Origin: Pseudomonas sp. MYb185 | Lineage (GTDB): Bacteria; Pseudomonadota; Gammaproteobacteria; Pseudomonadales; Pseudomonadaceae | NCBI RefSeq assembly: GCF_002979975.1 | Contig: NZ_PCQD01000004.1 | Coordinates: forward strand, 316,486 to 380,485 | Reading direction: 5' to 3' | Length of the DNA: 64,000 nucleotides | Shown here: in pieces, positions 47,756 to 57,695 of the stretch | Layout of the letters: every line of letters begins with the position of its first letter | Position numbering within the stretch: the first letter of the stretch is position 1 | The notes under the pieces: model-generated | The model's input: the letters and a program-made list of their open reading frames with translations, nothing else | Database searches by the model: none | What the model was told of the DNA's origin: nothing | Program-made: the position numbers and the translations under genes

Positions 47756-47793
47756 ACGACAAAGGGGATGCCGATTGGCATCCCCTTTGTCGT
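47756..47793. terminator. Bidirectional terminator between murB and rne
   Basis: A 17-bp perfect stem (47756-47772 with 47777-47793), loop GATT. It lies 35 bp past murB and 15 bp past the rne stop, and serves both convergent genes. No long T-run follows on either side. Confidence 0.8.
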
Positions 47794-47808
47794 TGCTGCA
47801 ACTGACGA

Positions 47809-50800
47809 TCAGCTTCTCGGAGCCTGCTCGTCATCCTCCTGTGCGGCGGAGTCTTCCTGCTGCTCCACGACACTGGTTCCCGGGTGCGCAGGGATATCCG
47901 CCTGCTCGCCGGTCGTGATGACCTCTTCGGCTTCCTCCGTCGCGGCTACTGCCGGGCTCGGCTCAACCTGGGCTTCCTCGATGGTCTCGATGACGTCCTG
48001 GGCTTCGGCCATCGCTTCGCTCACCGACTCGACCGGCTGTGCGGTCTGCTCGGCGGGCTGCTGGGCTTCGGCTTGTACCTCGGGCTCGGCTTCCACCTGC
48101 TCCTGGGCGGGTGCCTCGGCCTGCTGCTCGGCCAGACGCTTGGCCTCCAGGCGACGCTTGCGGATTTCACGCGGATCGTTGAAGGCGCGGCCGCTTTCGG
48201 TCAGGGCTGGGATCGGCTTCTGCTCCGATTCGGCAACCTGTGCCGGAGCCTCGGCGACTACTACCTCTTCGGCAGCAGGCTGCGGTGCCGGAGTCGGCTC
48301 CTGGGGCGCTTCTTCCGGCTGGGCAGCGGTCTGCTCGGCGACGGTTGCTGCGCTGTCAACGTCCGGCTCGGGCTGGGCCTCAGGTTCGGCAACAACCTGC
48401 TCAACCGCCTGCGGCTGAGCCGCTGGTTCCTCGGTCACGCTGGTCGGTGCCGGCTCGGCTGCCGGTGCGCCACCCTCTTCACGCTGGGACTGGTTGAATG
48501 CCTCGACGGCATGCTCGATCGATTGCTCGATATCCGATACTGCCTGGGTCAGGGTTTCCTCAACCGGCTGCTTGACCTCTTCCAGGGGTTCGGCGGAGAC
48601 CGGGGCAGCTGCTTCTACGGCCGGCTCATTGATCATCTCCGACGGGGCCTGGCCTTCGCTGGCGGCAACCGCCTGGGTGGCAGCGATGGCTACACTGGCC
48701 GGAATGATGACCTCGGCGGCGTCATTGCTGCTCTGGTTGGCCGGTTTGTCCGCTGTGTCGGCTGCGCTATCGGCCTGGGCTGCCGCTGCCACGTTTTCGC
48801 CAGTGCTCTCGTCCTGGACGGGGCTGCGGCTGCGACGGTTATTGCGGCGGCGCTGGCTGTTGCGTGAGCGGCGCTTGGGACGATCCTCTTCCGAGCCGCC
48901 CTCGCTGCCGGACTGCTCCAGAGTCAGGTCGGTCAGTTCCTCATCCTGCGCGGCAACCGGTTCTGGCTGGCGTGGAGTGCGGCGTTCCTGACGGCTGCTG
49001 TCCTCGGTCTGGGCTACGCGCTGCTCGGTATTCTCGCTGCTGGCACTGCCGCTGCTGCGACGGCGGCGACGGCTGGAGGTGCTGCCTTCGGCCTTGCTGC
49101 TCGGTACGCTTGCCTGGCTGGGTGCGGCGGCTTCGGCTGCCGGCTCGGCACTCTTGCGCTCGCCGCGCTGGGCCTGGGGCCGCTCGCTGCGTTCGCCGCT
49201 GCGCTCACCGCGCTCCGGCCGCTGACGGCGGTTGCGGTTGGGGCGACGCTCGGCATTGCGGTTACCTTCGCGCGTGGTTTTCTGGGTGGCATCGCTGGCA
49301 GGCTGCTGCTCGGCTTTCTCAGCCTGGCTGCTGTCGCCGGAGAACATGCCCACCAGGGACTTGATCAGCGATTTGATCAGGCCTGGCTGGGATTCCTGAA
49401 TGGCCTTGGTTGCCGCAGCAACGGGAGCGGGGGCCGGTGCCGGGGCAGGGCGTGACGGGGCAATGCTCTTGACCGCCGCTTCCTGACGCACGATAGCACG
49501 GGTCTGGCTGACCTGGACGGGCTCTTCCTGCTCGACCTCGGCGCTCATGGTGTAGCTGGATTCGCCATTGAGCACGGCTTCCTGGTCATCGCGCAGGCGC
49601 TGGACCTCGAAGTGCGGGGTGTCCATGTGGGCGTTCGGCAGTACCAGCAGGCGGACCTGGGTGCGGGCCTCGGTCTTGGCCAGGACGTCGCGCTTCTCGT
49701 TGAGCAGGAAGGTGGCGATCGATACCGGCACGTGGGCGCGCACCTCGGCGGTACGATCCTTCAGCGCCTCTTCCTCGATCAGGCGCAGTACCGACAGGGA
49801 CAGCGACTCGACATCACGAATGGTGCCGCGACCGTTGCAGCGTGGGCAGACGATACCGCTGGTCTCGCCCAGGGAGGGGCGCAGACGCTGACGGGACATT
49901 TCCAGCAGGCCGAAGCGGGAAATACGGCCCACCTGGACCCGGGCGCGGTCGGCCTCGAGGCTTTCGCGCACGCGCTCTTCCACGGCGCGCTGGTTCTTGG
50001 CCGGGGTCATGTCGATGAAGTCGATGACGATCAGGCCGCCGATATCACGCAGGCGCAGTTGGCGGGCGATTTCCTCGGCGGCCTCCAGGTTGGTCTGCAG
50101 TGCGGTTTCCTCGATATCGCCGCCCTTGGTGGCGCGTGCCGAGTTGATGTCGATGGATACCAGCGCTTCGGTATGGTCGATCACGATGGAGCCGCCGGAC
50201 GGCAGCTTGACCTGGCGGTCGAAGGCAGTCTCGATCTGGCTTTCGATCTGGAAGCGGTTGAACAGCGGCACGCTGTCTTCGTACAGCTTGACCTTGCTCG
50301 CATACTGCGGCATGACCTGGCTGATGAAGTTGAGCGCTTCCTCCTTGACCGTTTCATTGTCGATCAGTACCTCGCCGATATCCTGGCGCAGGTAGTCGCG
50401 GATGGCGCGGATGATGACGTTGCTTTCCTGATAGATCAGGAAGGTGCCGCTGCGCTCGCTGGAGGCGCTCTTGATCGCCTCCCACAGTTGCAGCAGGTAA
50501 TCGAGGTCCCATTGCAGTTCTTCGGCACTACGGCCAAGACCGGCGGTACGCACGATCATGCCCATGTCGGCAGGGACGTTGAGGCTATTCAGGGCTTCGC
50601 GCAGTTCGTTGCGCTCTTCGCCCTCAATACGGCGGGAGATGCCGCCAGCGCGGGGGTTGTTGGGCATCAGCACCAGGTAGCGGCCAGCCAGGCTGATGAA
50701 GGTGGTCAGCGCGGCGCCCTTGTTGCCACGTTCTTCCTTGTCGACCTGGACAATGACTTCCTGGCCTTCCTTGAGCACTTCCTTGATGTTGACGCGGCCT

Positions 50801-51048
50801 TCGGGCTGCTTGGTGAAGTATTCGCGGGAGATTTCCTTGAGCGGCAGAAAACCGTGGCGCTCGGAGCCGAAGTCGACGAAGGCGGCCTCGAGGCTGGGTT
50901 CGATGCGGGTGATGCGGCCCTTGTAGATATTGGATTTCTTCTGCTCGCGGGCGCCTGATTCGATGTCCAGGTCATACAGCCGTTGGCCATCTACCAGCGC
51001 TACGCGCAACTCTTCTGGCTGAGTTGCGTTGATCAGCATTCTTTTCAT
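47809..51048 (-). CDS. rne: Ribonuclease E
   Basis: 1079 residues from ATG 51048 ([10 protein letters not shown], the universal RNase E start). S1 domain about 35-120, catalytic DNase I-like part with Asp300 (VSIDINSA) and Asp343 (VIDFIDM), and the Zn-link CPRC (401-404). From about residue 520 the protein is a long disordered scaffold rich in Ala, Glu, Pro, Gln and Arg, with Arg-rich RNA-binding runs (about 590-650 and 740-760). [10 protein letters not shown] at about 957 resembles the NDPR-type short motif described in Pseudomonas RNase E tails. It is the core of the RNA degradosome and processes rRNA, tRNA and mRNA. Confidence 0.96.
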   Translation of the reverse strand: MKRMLINATQPEELRVALVDGQRLYDLDIESGAREQKKSNIYKGRITRIEPSLEAAFVDFGSERHGFLPLKEISREYFTKQPEGRVNIKEVLKEGQEVIVQVDKEERGNKGAALTTFISLAGRYLVLMPNNPRAGGISRRIEGEERNELREALNSLNVPADMGMIVRTAGLGRSAEELQWDLDYLLQLWEAIKSASSERSGTFLIYQESNVIIRAIRDYLRQDIGEVLIDNETVKEEALNFISQVMPQYASKVKLYEDSVPLFNRFQIESQIETAFDRQVKLPSGGSIVIDHTEALVSIDINSARATKGGDIEETALQTNLEAAEEIARQLRLRDIGGLIVIDFIDMTPAKNQRAVEERVRESLEADRARVQVGRISRFGLLEMSRQRLRPSLGETSGIVCPRCNGRGTIRDVESLSLSVLRLIEEEALKDRTAEVRAHVPVSIATFLLNEKRDVLAKTEARTQVRLLVLPNAHMDTPHFEVQRLRDDQEAVLNGESSYTMSAEVEQEEPVQVSQTRAIVRQEAAVKSIAPSRPAPAPAPAPVAAATKAIQESQPGLIKSLIKSLVGMFSGDSSQAEKAEQQPASDATQKTTREGNRNAERRPNRNRRQRPERGERSGERSERPQAQRGERKSAEPAAEAAAPSQASVPSSKAEGSTSSRRRRRSSGSASSENTEQRVAQTEDSSRQERRTPRQPEPVAAQDEELTDLTLEQSGSEGGSEEDRPKRRSRNSQRRRNNRRSRSPVQDESTGENVAAAAQADSAADTADKPANQSSNDAAEVIIPASVAIAATQAVAASEGQAPSEMINEPAVEAAAPVSAEPLEEVKQPVEETLTQAVSDIEQSIEHAVEAFNQSQREEGGAPAAEPAPTSVTEEPAAQPQAVEQVVAEPEAQPEPDVDSAATVAEQTAAQPEEAPQEPTPAPQPAAEEVVVAEAPAQVAESEQKPIPALTESGRAFNDPREIRKRRLEAKRLAEQQAEAPAQEQVEAEPEVQAEAQQPAEQTAQPVESVSEAMAEAQDVIETIEEAQVEPSPAVAATEEAEEVITTGEQADIPAHPGTSVVEQQEDSAAQEDDEQAPRS

Positions 51049-51586
51049 GAAGTACCGTTGTGTTTCCAGTGCTTCCCGGAACACGAGTACGGCACCTGAT
51101 TCTTCCGTTAGGTGTCAGGCGTGTTTCTGCTTGGGCCAACCTTGCCCTTGTTCAGAGTTCACATTGCTGTTGCCGTTGGGCAGCTGCAGTTCAGTCTGTC
51201 TATGGCGAGTACAGAGAAACTTTACTTTTAGGGAGGAATCAGCCGGACTGGGGACGGGGACACGATCAATGCAAGTGTCAACGCTCGTCACATCATCCTG
51301 AAGCTGTGCATCTCCACCTAATCACTTTCCCATCTGAATCGGGTGCCGCTCGTCGCCTTCCGGGGAGCGGGTTAATATTCTGCCAGCCTGTGGCCCGCAG
51401 CATGTTTTCTCGAGGTTCGCCGGCGCTGCTTTCCGGGCCTGACGAAGGCTCTATATCACTATTTCTGGGAGGGGTGCGGCAATCGGATCGACTACCAGGG
51501 CCTCCTGCTGCCTTTTGCGCAGCTCGCCGGACTATAGCAGCATTATTCAAGTGCTTCAATTGCATGAAAAAATGTATGATGCGCCC
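51049..51586. promoter_or_regulatory. Divergent rne-rluC intergenic region
   Basis: 538 bp without a credible gene. It must contain the long rne leader, which in other bacteria folds and mediates self-control by RNase E, plus the rluC promoter. Near rluC, TATGAT at 51575-51580 is a possible -10 only 6 bp from the rluC ATG. Short frames on both strands have no protein-like character. Confidence 0.6.
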
Positions 51587-52561
51587 ATGAAAACCGACCA
51601 ATCCGTTATCTCTCCCAACGTGCAAACCGACCTGATCTCCGAGGATATGGCCGGTCAGCGCATCGATAATTACCTGCTGACGCGTCTGAAAGGTGCGCCC
51701 CGGACGCTTATCTACCGCATCCTGCGCAAGGGCGAGGTGCGGGTCAACAAGGGCCGGATCAAGCCCGAGTACCGCTTGAAGGCGGGCGACAGCATTCGCA
51801 TACCGCCAGTGCGCCTGCCGGAGGCCGATGCTCCGGCGCTGGTCGGGCAGGGCATCCTGAATGCCCTGGAACAAAGCATCCTGTATGAAGACAAAGGCCT
51901 GATTGTGGTCAACAAGCCCGCCGGCCTGGCCGTACATGGCGGTAGTGGCCTGAATTTCGGTGTGATCGAGGCGATGCGTCAACTGCGCCCGACCGAAGCG
52001 CAGCAGTTGGAACTGGTGCACCGGCTGGACCGGGATACCTCCGGCTGCCTGATGATCGCCAAGAAGCGCAGCATGTTGCGGCATCTGCATGCCGAGTTGC
52101 GTGGCGACGGTCCGGGCAAGGGCGTGAACAAGCGCTACCTGGCGTTGGTGCGCGGGCGCTGGCCGTCGCAGGTAAAGAAGGTGCACGCTCCGTTGCTGAA
52201 GAACAACCTGCGCTCGGGCGAACGTATGGTGGAGGTCAACCCGGAAGGCAAGGAGTCGCTGACCGAATTCCGCGTGGTCCAGCGCTTCGGCGATTTCGCC
52301 ACGCTGGTTGAGGCGCGGCCCATCACCGGGCGTACCCACCAGATCCGCGTGCATGCGCGCCACGCCGGTCACCCGATCGCCGGTGATGCCAAATACGGCG
52401 ACGATGAGTTTTCCAGAATAATTCGAGAAAAGGGCGGTAAGCGATTGTTTTTGCATGCAGCTTCTCTCGCTTCTCAACTACCGGAAGGGGGGTGCCTGGA
52501 AGTTCGGGCCGAGCCTGGAGCGGTCTGGGACCTGACGCTGCGCAAGCTCGAGAAGGAGTGA
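51587..52561 (+). CDS. rluC: 23S rRNA pseudouridine synthase RluC
   Basis: 324 residues. N-terminal S4 RNA-binding domain (about 18-75) and RluA-type catalytic domain with Asp in HRLDRDTSG (about 146-154). RluC modifies U955, U2504 and U2580 of 23S rRNA in E. coli. ATG 51587 has no ribosome binding site and lies just after a -10-like TATGAT. The divergence from rne is conserved in gammaproteobacteria. Confidence 0.95.
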   Translation: MKTDQSVISPNVQTDLISEDMAGQRIDNYLLTRLKGAPRTLIYRILRKGEVRVNKGRIKPEYRLKAGDSIRIPPVRLPEADAPALVGQGILNALEQSILYEDKGLIVVNKPAGLAVHGGSGLNFGVIEAMRQLRPTEAQQLELVHRLDRDTSGCLMIAKKRSMLRHLHAELRGDGPGKGVNKRYLALVRGRWPSQVKKVHAPLLKNNLRSGERMVEVNPEGKESLTEFRVVQRFGDFATLVEARPITGRTHQIRVHARHAGHPIAGDAKYGDDEFSRIIREKGGKRLFLHAASLASQLPEGGCLEVRAEPGAVWDLTLRKLEKE

Positions 52562-52562
52562 C

Positions 52563-53240
52563 ATGAATACCCTGATCTTCGACTGGGACGGTACCCTGGC
52601 CGACTCCATCAACAATATAGTGACGGCCATGCAGCGTGCTGCGGTGGATGTGGCTTTGCCGGTATGCTCGGTGCGGGAGGTGCGTGACATCATCGGCCTG
52701 GCCCTGCCGGATGCGGTTGCCGTGCTGTATCCAGAGCTTGATCAGCCGCTGTTGGCGCAACGGCTTATCGAGGCGTATGCCGAGAACTATCTGGCGTTGG
52801 AGCGGGACCCGTCGCCGCTGTTCGAGGGTGTGCATGTCGCGCTCGATGCGCTGCGTGCCCGGGGCTTCCACCTTGCCGTGGCGACCGGCAAGGGACGCCG
52901 GGGGCTGGATCGCATGCTGGCCTCCCATGACCTGGAAGACTACTTCGACGTCACCCGCTGTGCGGATGAAACCGCTGGCAAACCGCACCCGCGGATGATC
53001 GAGGAAATCCTCGGTGAGCTGGGTGTGGCTCCGACCGATGCCTGCATGGTGGGCGACAGCGAATTCGACATCATGATGGGGCACAATGCCGGGGTGCGCC
53101 CGGTGGCGGTCACCTACGGTGCCATGACCCATGAACAACTGCTGCGCTGCCAGCCAGTGCATTGCGTGGACTCTTTCGACGAGTTCCACGGGTGGGCTCT
53201 GCCCCAGTTTCGGACCAGTCAGATGATAGAGGTGCAATAG
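52563..53240 (+). CDS. HAD-family phosphatase (Gph-like)
   Basis: 225 residues, HAD subfamily IA. Motif I FDWDGTLADS (Asp7 nucleophile), motif II ATGKGR, Lys in AGKPHP and motif IV GDSEFDI. The substrate cannot be told; phosphoglycolate or other small phosphates are typical for the family. It begins 1 bp after rluC and ends directly before sppA, so the three are probably one operon. Confidence 0.9.
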   Translation: MNTLIFDWDGTLADSINNIVTAMQRAAVDVALPVCSVREVRDIIGLALPDAVAVLYPELDQPLLAQRLIEAYAENYLALERDPSPLFEGVHVALDALRARGFHLAVATGKGRRGLDRMLASHDLEDYFDVTRCADETAGKPHPRMIEEILGELGVAPTDACMVGDSEFDIMMGHNAGVRPVAVTYGAMTHEQLLRCQPVHCVDSFDEFHGWALPQFRTSQMIEVQ

Positions 53241-54242
53241 ATGCAACAGGACCAATGGACCGAGGGCCCGATGATCGAGCGCAACCAGGCCAAGGCACAG
53301 AAGGAAGATCGCAAGGCCTGGGAGCTGCTGGAGAAGTCCTTGCTGGCTTCAGTGCAGGAGCAGCGTCGTTCACGGCGGTGGGGGATATTCTTCAAGAGCC
53401 TGACCTTCCTCTATCTGCTCGGCGCGTTGTTCCTGTTCTCGCCGTTCGCCGGGTTCGAGGGGGCGGCGACCACCGGCAAGCCGCACACCGCGCTGATCGA
53501 GGTGCGCGGGACCATCGCCGATCGCCAGGAGGCCAGTGCGGACAACCTGGTCACCAGCCTGCGTCGGGCCTTCAAGGATGAACAGACCCAGGCCGTGGTG
53601 CTGCGCATCAACAGTCCCGGTGGCAGCCCGGTGCAGGCCGGCTATGTATATGATGAGATCAAGCGCCTGCGAGCACTGCATCCGGATACCCGGTTGTATG
53701 CGGTAATTGCCGATATCGGTGCCTCCGGTGCCTATTACATTGCGGCTGCGGCCGATGAGATCTATGCCGACAAGGCCAGCCTGGTCGGTTCGATCGGGGT
53801 CACGGCCGCTGGTTTCGGTTTTGTCGAGACGCTGGACAAGCTGGGCGTTGAACGGCGTACCTATACCGCGGGTGAGCACAAGGCGTTTCTCGATCCGTTC
53901 CAGCCCGAGCGCGCAGATGAGCGTGCGTTCTGGCAGACGGTGTTGGAAACCACTCACCAGCAGTTCATCGATCAGGTCCGGCAGGGTCGGGGGGAGCGCC
54001 TGAAGGAACATCCCGAGCTGTTCAGTGGTCTGGTGTGGTCGGGCGAGCAGGCGCTGGAGCTGGGTCTGGTGGATGGCCTGTCCAGTGCCTCGGCGGTGGC
54101 GCGGGAGGTTGTCGGTGCCGAGGAACTGGTCGACTTCACCTACCGCGAATCGCCATTCCAGCGTTTTTCCCGGCAGTTGGGCACCAGCATCGGCAATACG
54201 CTGGCCACCCACCTCGGCCTGGCTGCGCCGGTATTACGGTAA
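53241..54242 (+). CDS. sppA: Signal peptide peptidase SppA (S49, short form)
   Basis: 333 residues. One membrane helix (about 54-73) after a cytoplasmic N-terminus, then a single S49 domain with the Ser region DIGASGAYYIAAAAD and the Lys region ADKASLVGSIGVTAAGFGF. This is the short SppA (half of the E. coli size), which works as an oligomer and degrades leftover signal peptides in the membrane. Its 3' end overlaps maf by 9 bp, converging. Confidence 0.93.
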   Translation: MQQDQWTEGPMIERNQAKAQKEDRKAWELLEKSLLASVQEQRRSRRWGIFFKSLTFLYLLGALFLFSPFAGFEGAATTGKPHTALIEVRGTIADRQEASADNLVTSLRRAFKDEQTQAVVLRINSPGGSPVQAGYVYDEIKRLRALHPDTRLYAVIADIGASGAYYIAAAADEIYADKASLVGSIGVTAAGFGFVETLDKLGVERRTYTAGEHKAFLDPFQPERADERAFWQTVLETTHQQFIDQVRQGRGERLKEHPELFSGLVWSGEQALELGLVDGLSSASAVAREVVGAEELVDFTYRESPFQRFSRQLGTSIGNTLATHLGLAAPVLR

Positions 54243-54812
54243 GCGCACGCCTTCCTGGCGCAGCATGTCGCACAGCCTGATCAGCGGTAGTCCGATCAGG
54301 CTGTTCGGGTCATCGCCGCGCAGCGCGCGAAACAGGGTGATGCCCAGGCCCTCCATCTTGAAGCTGCCGGCGCAATCGTACGGCTGCTCGCGCAGCAGAT
54401 AGCGCTCGATGCTGTCCTCATCCAGTTCTCGGAAGCTGACATGGAACGGCTCGCTGGTCAGCTGATAGGCTCCGGTGCGGCTGTTGAGCAGGCACAGGGA
54501 GGTGGTGAACTCCACCGTACGACCGCTGCAGCGCCGCAGTTGCTGTTGCGCTGCAGTGTGGTTGCCGGGCTTGCTGATCGGCTGGCCATCCAGCAGCAGG
54601 ACCTGGTCCGAGCCGATGATCAGGTGATCCGTAAATCTCCCGGCCAGTGCCTGGGCCTTGCCCAGTGCCAGGCGCTGGGTCAACTGTTCGGCGCTTTCAT
54701 TGGGCCGGGGTGTTTCATCTATATCCGGCGCTGCGCACTGGAAGGCGAGCTCGAGGCGTTCGAGCAGGGCACGGCGATAGGGTGAGCTGGAGGCGAGAAC
54801 CAGGTCAGGCAT
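54234..54812 (-). CDS. maf: Maf-like nucleotide pyrophosphatase (YceF type)
   Basis: 192 residues. Maf proteins hydrolyse non-canonical nucleoside triphosphates; the YceF group prefers 7-methyl-GTP. Start LASSSPYRRALLERL, IIGSDQVLLLDG with the catalytic Asp, and CAGSFKMEGLG. It diverges from the yceD operon, as in many gammaproteobacteria. Confidence 0.93.
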   Translation of the reverse strand: MPDLVLASSSPYRRALLERLELAFQCAAPDIDETPRPNESAEQLTQRLALGKAQALAGRFTDHLIIGSDQVLLLDGQPISKPGNHTAAQQQLRRCSGRTVEFTTSLCLLNSRTGAYQLTSEPFHVSFRELDEDSIERYLLREQPYDCAGSFKMEGLGITLFRALRGDDPNSLIGLPLIRLCDMLRQEGVRLP

Positions 54813-54898
54813 TTGCTGTCCTTATTACTAGAAAGTATCGCGATTCTATCCCGGCCAGAGTCTGGCGTGGCGAAGATGCGGTTTTTCAACAAATAGTT

Positions 54899-54927
54899 TT
54901 GACAGCAGCACCCTTGGTGCCTAGAAT
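54899..54927 (+). promoter_or_regulatory. Predicted strong sigma70 promoter of yceD-rpmF-plsX-fab
   Basis: TTGACA (54899-54904) and TAGAAT (54922-54927) with the ideal 17-bp spacer. Transcription should begin around 54933-54935, only 2-4 nt before the yceD ATG. Confidence 0.75.
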
Positions 54928-54936
54928 TGCGCGCTT

Positions 54937-55458
54937 ATGTCTGGACCCATACCTGCACACATAGAACCGCGTCGGCTAGTTGACCGTGGAATCGTCCTGA
55001 AAGGGATCGTACCCACCGCCAAGATGCCCCGCCTCAGCGCCTTGCTTGACGCTCCCGCAGGAGATGTTCAGGTCGAGCTTTCCTTTGCGCGGGACGAGCA
55101 GGGCGTCAGTGCCATGCACGGGCATTACCAGGTCGAGGTCGCGCAAATCTGTCAGCGCTGCCTTGAGCAGGTGGTGCTGGCACTGGATACCGAATGTGAT
55201 GTGGGATTTGTGGCAAGTGACGAGGCAGCGAAGAACCTGCCGCGGCATTATGAACCGGTTATTGTGGATGAAGAGGCGCTCGATCTGCATGCGCTGATCG
55301 AGGATGAACTGCTGCTGGCTCTGCCGGCGGTTCCGATGCATCCGATGGGAACATGTCAGCACCCGCCAGGCTATCAGCCTGATACGGCGGAGCCTGAGGA
55401 AGAAGCTGAAAGGCCCAACCCCTTTAGTGTGCTGGCCAAGTTGAAACGCGATACCTGA
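54937..55458 (+). CDS. yceD: YceD (DUF177) protein
   Basis: 173 residues. The Cys-x2-Cys of CQRCLE is the family mark. YceD is needed for normal 23S rRNA levels in plants and bacteria studied and is almost always co-encoded with rpmF. ATG 54937 matches the family N-terminus; no ribosome binding site is present, and the predicted promoter puts the RNA start a few bases upstream. Confidence 0.92.
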   Translation: MSGPIPAHIEPRRLVDRGIVLKGIVPTAKMPRLSALLDAPAGDVQVELSFARDEQGVSAMHGHYQVEVAQICQRCLEQVVLALDTECDVGFVASDEAAKNLPRHYEPVIVDEEALDLHALIEDELLLALPAVPMHPMGTCQHPPGYQPDTAEPEEEAERPNPFSVLAKLKRDT

Positions 55459-55476
55459 GCTTAGGAGCTTAAAGTC

Positions 55477-55659
55477 ATGGCTGTACAGCAGAACAAAAAG
55501 TCTCGTTCCGCACGTGGCATGCGTCGTTCGCACGATGCACTGACCTCGGCGGCACTGTCCGTAGATCAAACTACCGGCGAGACTCATCTTCGTCACCACG
55601 TGTCCCCGGATGGCTTCTATCGTGGCCGTCAGGTGGTCAACAAGGACAACGACGAATAA
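55477..55659 (+). CDS. rpmF: 50S ribosomal protein L32
   Basis: 60 residues, the usual length. [22 protein letters not shown] is typical, and the C-terminus lacks the zinc-binding Cys pairs of the other L32 form, so this is the zinc-free type common in gammaproteobacteria. AGGAG lies upstream. Between yceD and plsX. Confidence 0.97.
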   Translation: MAVQQNKKSRSARGMRRSHDALTSAALSVDQTTGETHLRHHVSPDGFYRGRQVVNKDNDE

Positions 55660-55662
55660 GTC

Positions 55663-56685
55663 TTGTCCACGTCAGTCCGCTTAGCGATTGATGTGATGGG
55701 CGGGGACTTCGGTCCCCGCTGCATTATCCCCGCCGTTGCCCGCTGCCTACAGCAGATTCCCGGGTTCAAGGTCGTTCTGGTCGGTTCTCCCGAACCCATG
55801 GCCAGTCTCTGTGCAAAACACCTCCTGCCTGGCGATCGCGTCAGTTTCGTTCATACTTCCGAAATCATTCTTGCCGATGATCTGCCCGCCAGCGTGCTGC
55901 GCAGCAAGCGTGATGCGTCCATGCGCGTGGCTATCGAGCAGGTACGTGACGGCAATGCCGATGGCTGCCTGAGCGCCGGCAATACCGGGGCGTTGATGGT
56001 GTTGGCCAAGACCCTGCTGGGGACCGTGGAAGGCATTCAGCGACCAGCGATCATGGCGGCGTTGCCAGTGGCCGGCAAGTTCTGTCATGTGCTGGACCTG
56101 GGGGCCAATGTCGATTGCACGGCACGCCAGTTGTTCGAATTCGCGGTGATGGGCTCCGAGGCGGTGTCCGAGTTGACTGGCATCGATCGGCCCCGGGTCG
56201 GCCTGCTGAATATCGGCAGCGAGATCAACAAGGGCTCGCTGCGGGTGCGCGAGGTGTCCGAGCTGTTGCGCGATAGCCGCTCATTGAACTACATCGGCCA
56301 TATAGAAGGTAATGAGCTGTTCCATGACCGGGCCGATGTGGTGGTGTGTGATGGCTTTGTCGGCAATGTGGTGCTCAAGGCCAGTGAAGGCCTGGCGGAT
56401 TACATGCAGGACGAGATGCATCGGGCGCTATCCGGCAATCTGCTGTTGCGGCTGATGGCGCCCTTGCTGCGCCGGGCGCTCAAGCCGATGGGGGAGCGTC
56501 TGGACCCTCACCAGTACAACGGCGTCAGTCTGCTGGGGCTGCAGGGTGTGGTGGTCAAGAGCCACGGCAATGCCGGGCAGCATGCCTTCGAAGTGGCGAT
56601 CAGGCAGGCGGTACGCGCCTGTCAATCGGACATGCCGCAGCGGATTGCCGGGCGGCTGGCCCGTTGCCGGAATGAACTGTTGTGA
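55663..56685 (+). CDS. plsX: Phosphate acyltransferase PlsX
   Basis: 340 residues. PlsX turns acyl-ACP into acyl-phosphate for phospholipid synthesis. Motifs IDVMGGDFGP and GNTGALMVLAKTLLG are typical. The start is TTG at 55663, 3 bp after rpmF and without its own clear ribosome binding site, so it likely depends on coupling to rpmF. Confidence 0.95.
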   Translation: MSTSVRLAIDVMGGDFGPRCIIPAVARCLQQIPGFKVVLVGSPEPMASLCAKHLLPGDRVSFVHTSEIILADDLPASVLRSKRDASMRVAIEQVRDGNADGCLSAGNTGALMVLAKTLLGTVEGIQRPAIMAALPVAGKFCHVLDLGANVDCTARQLFEFAVMGSEAVSELTGIDRPRVGLLNIGSEINKGSLRVREVSELLRDSRSLNYIGHIEGNELFHDRADVVVCDGFVGNVVLKASEGLADYMQDEMHRALSGNLLLRLMAPLLRRALKPMGERLDPHQYNGVSLLGLQGVVVKSHGNAGQHAFEVAIRQAVRACQSDMPQRIAGRLARCRNELL

Positions 56686-56746
56686 CCTGCATGACTGCCT
56701 GGTCATCCTAGACGGAATTATTTCATTGATAAATGAGGAAGGTTGC

Positions 56747-57685
56747 ATGACTCAAACCCTCGCTTTCGTATTTCCCGGGCAAGGCTCACAGGCTGTCGGC
56801 ATGCTCGCCGGGCTGGCCGAGCAATACGGCCTGATTGGCGAAACCTTTGCCGAGGCTGCCGATGCGCTGGGATACGATCTATGGCAACTGTGCCAGAACG
56901 GACCGGAAGCCGAGCTGAACCGGACCGATCGCACCCAGCCGGCGATCCTCGCTGCTTCCGTCGCGCTGTGGCGCCTGTGGGCCGCCAACTCCGAGGCGCG
57001 TCCGGCCTTTGTTGCCGGCCACAGCCTGGGCGAATACTCCGCGCTGGTGGCTGCCGGGGTAATCGGTTTTGCCGACGCCCTGCGCCTGGTCGAGCGCCGT
57101 GGACAGTTGATGCAGCAGGCGGTGCCGGCAGGTGAGGGCGGCATGGCGGCGATCCTCGGCCTGACTGATGAGCAGATCATCCAGTTGTGCAGCGAGGCGG
57201 CGCAGGGTGAGGTGGTCAGTGCAGTGAACTTCAATGCCCCGGGGCAGGTGGTGATCGCCGGTCAGGCCGCTGCTGTGCAGCGGGCCATCGACGGTTGCAA
57301 GGCCGCTGGTGCCAAGCGTGCCATCGCTCTGCCGGTCAGTGTGCCTTCGCATTGTGCGCTGATGCGGCCGGCTGCCGAGCAACTGGCGAAGGATTTTGCC
57401 GGGCTGAGCTGGCAGTCGCCGCAGATCACTCTGGTGCAGAACGTCACGGCCCGGCCGGCGGCGGATCTGGATGCGCTGCGCAGCCAGTTGGTCGAACAGC
57501 TGTACAGCCCTGTGCGCTGGGTCGAGAGTGTGGAATACATGGCCGCCCAAGGTGTCACCGATCTGATTGAATGTGGTCCCGGCAAGGTGTTGTCGGGCCT
57601 GAACAAGCGCTGCGCCAAAGGTGTTGCGACTCACAACCTGGACAGCGTGGACGGCTTTGCCGCAGCCCTTGCCCAGTTTGCCTAA
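56747..57685 (+). CDS. fabD: Malonyl-CoA:ACP transacylase
   Basis: 312 residues. It loads malonyl groups on ACP. Catalytic Ser93 in GHSLGEY, His202 in VPSHCALM, and GQGSQ near the start (11-15). GAGGAAGG lies before ATG 56747; the frame is open further left, inside the end of plsX, without family residues. Confidence 0.96.
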   Translation: MTQTLAFVFPGQGSQAVGMLAGLAEQYGLIGETFAEAADALGYDLWQLCQNGPEAELNRTDRTQPAILAASVALWRLWAANSEARPAFVAGHSLGEYSALVAAGVIGFADALRLVERRGQLMQQAVPAGEGGMAAILGLTDEQIIQLCSEAAQGEVVSAVNFNAPGQVVIAGQAAAVQRAIDGCKAAGAKRAIALPVSVPSHCALMRPAAEQLAKDFAGLSWQSPQITLVQNVTARPAADLDALRSQLVEQLYSPVRWVESVEYMAAQGVTDLIECGPGKVLSGLNKRCAKGVATHNLDSVDGFAAALAQFA

Positions 57686-57695
57686 GGAGACCGAT

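Noticed and set aside
49612-50958. Long open frame (448 codons) opposite rne
   Set aside because: It is antisense to the conserved RNase E catalytic region, has biased residue make-up and no ribosome binding site; high GC makes such shadow frames common.
51060-51590. Small protein in the rne-rluC gap
   Set aside because: No ribosome binding site or protein-like composition; the region is expected to hold the rne leader.
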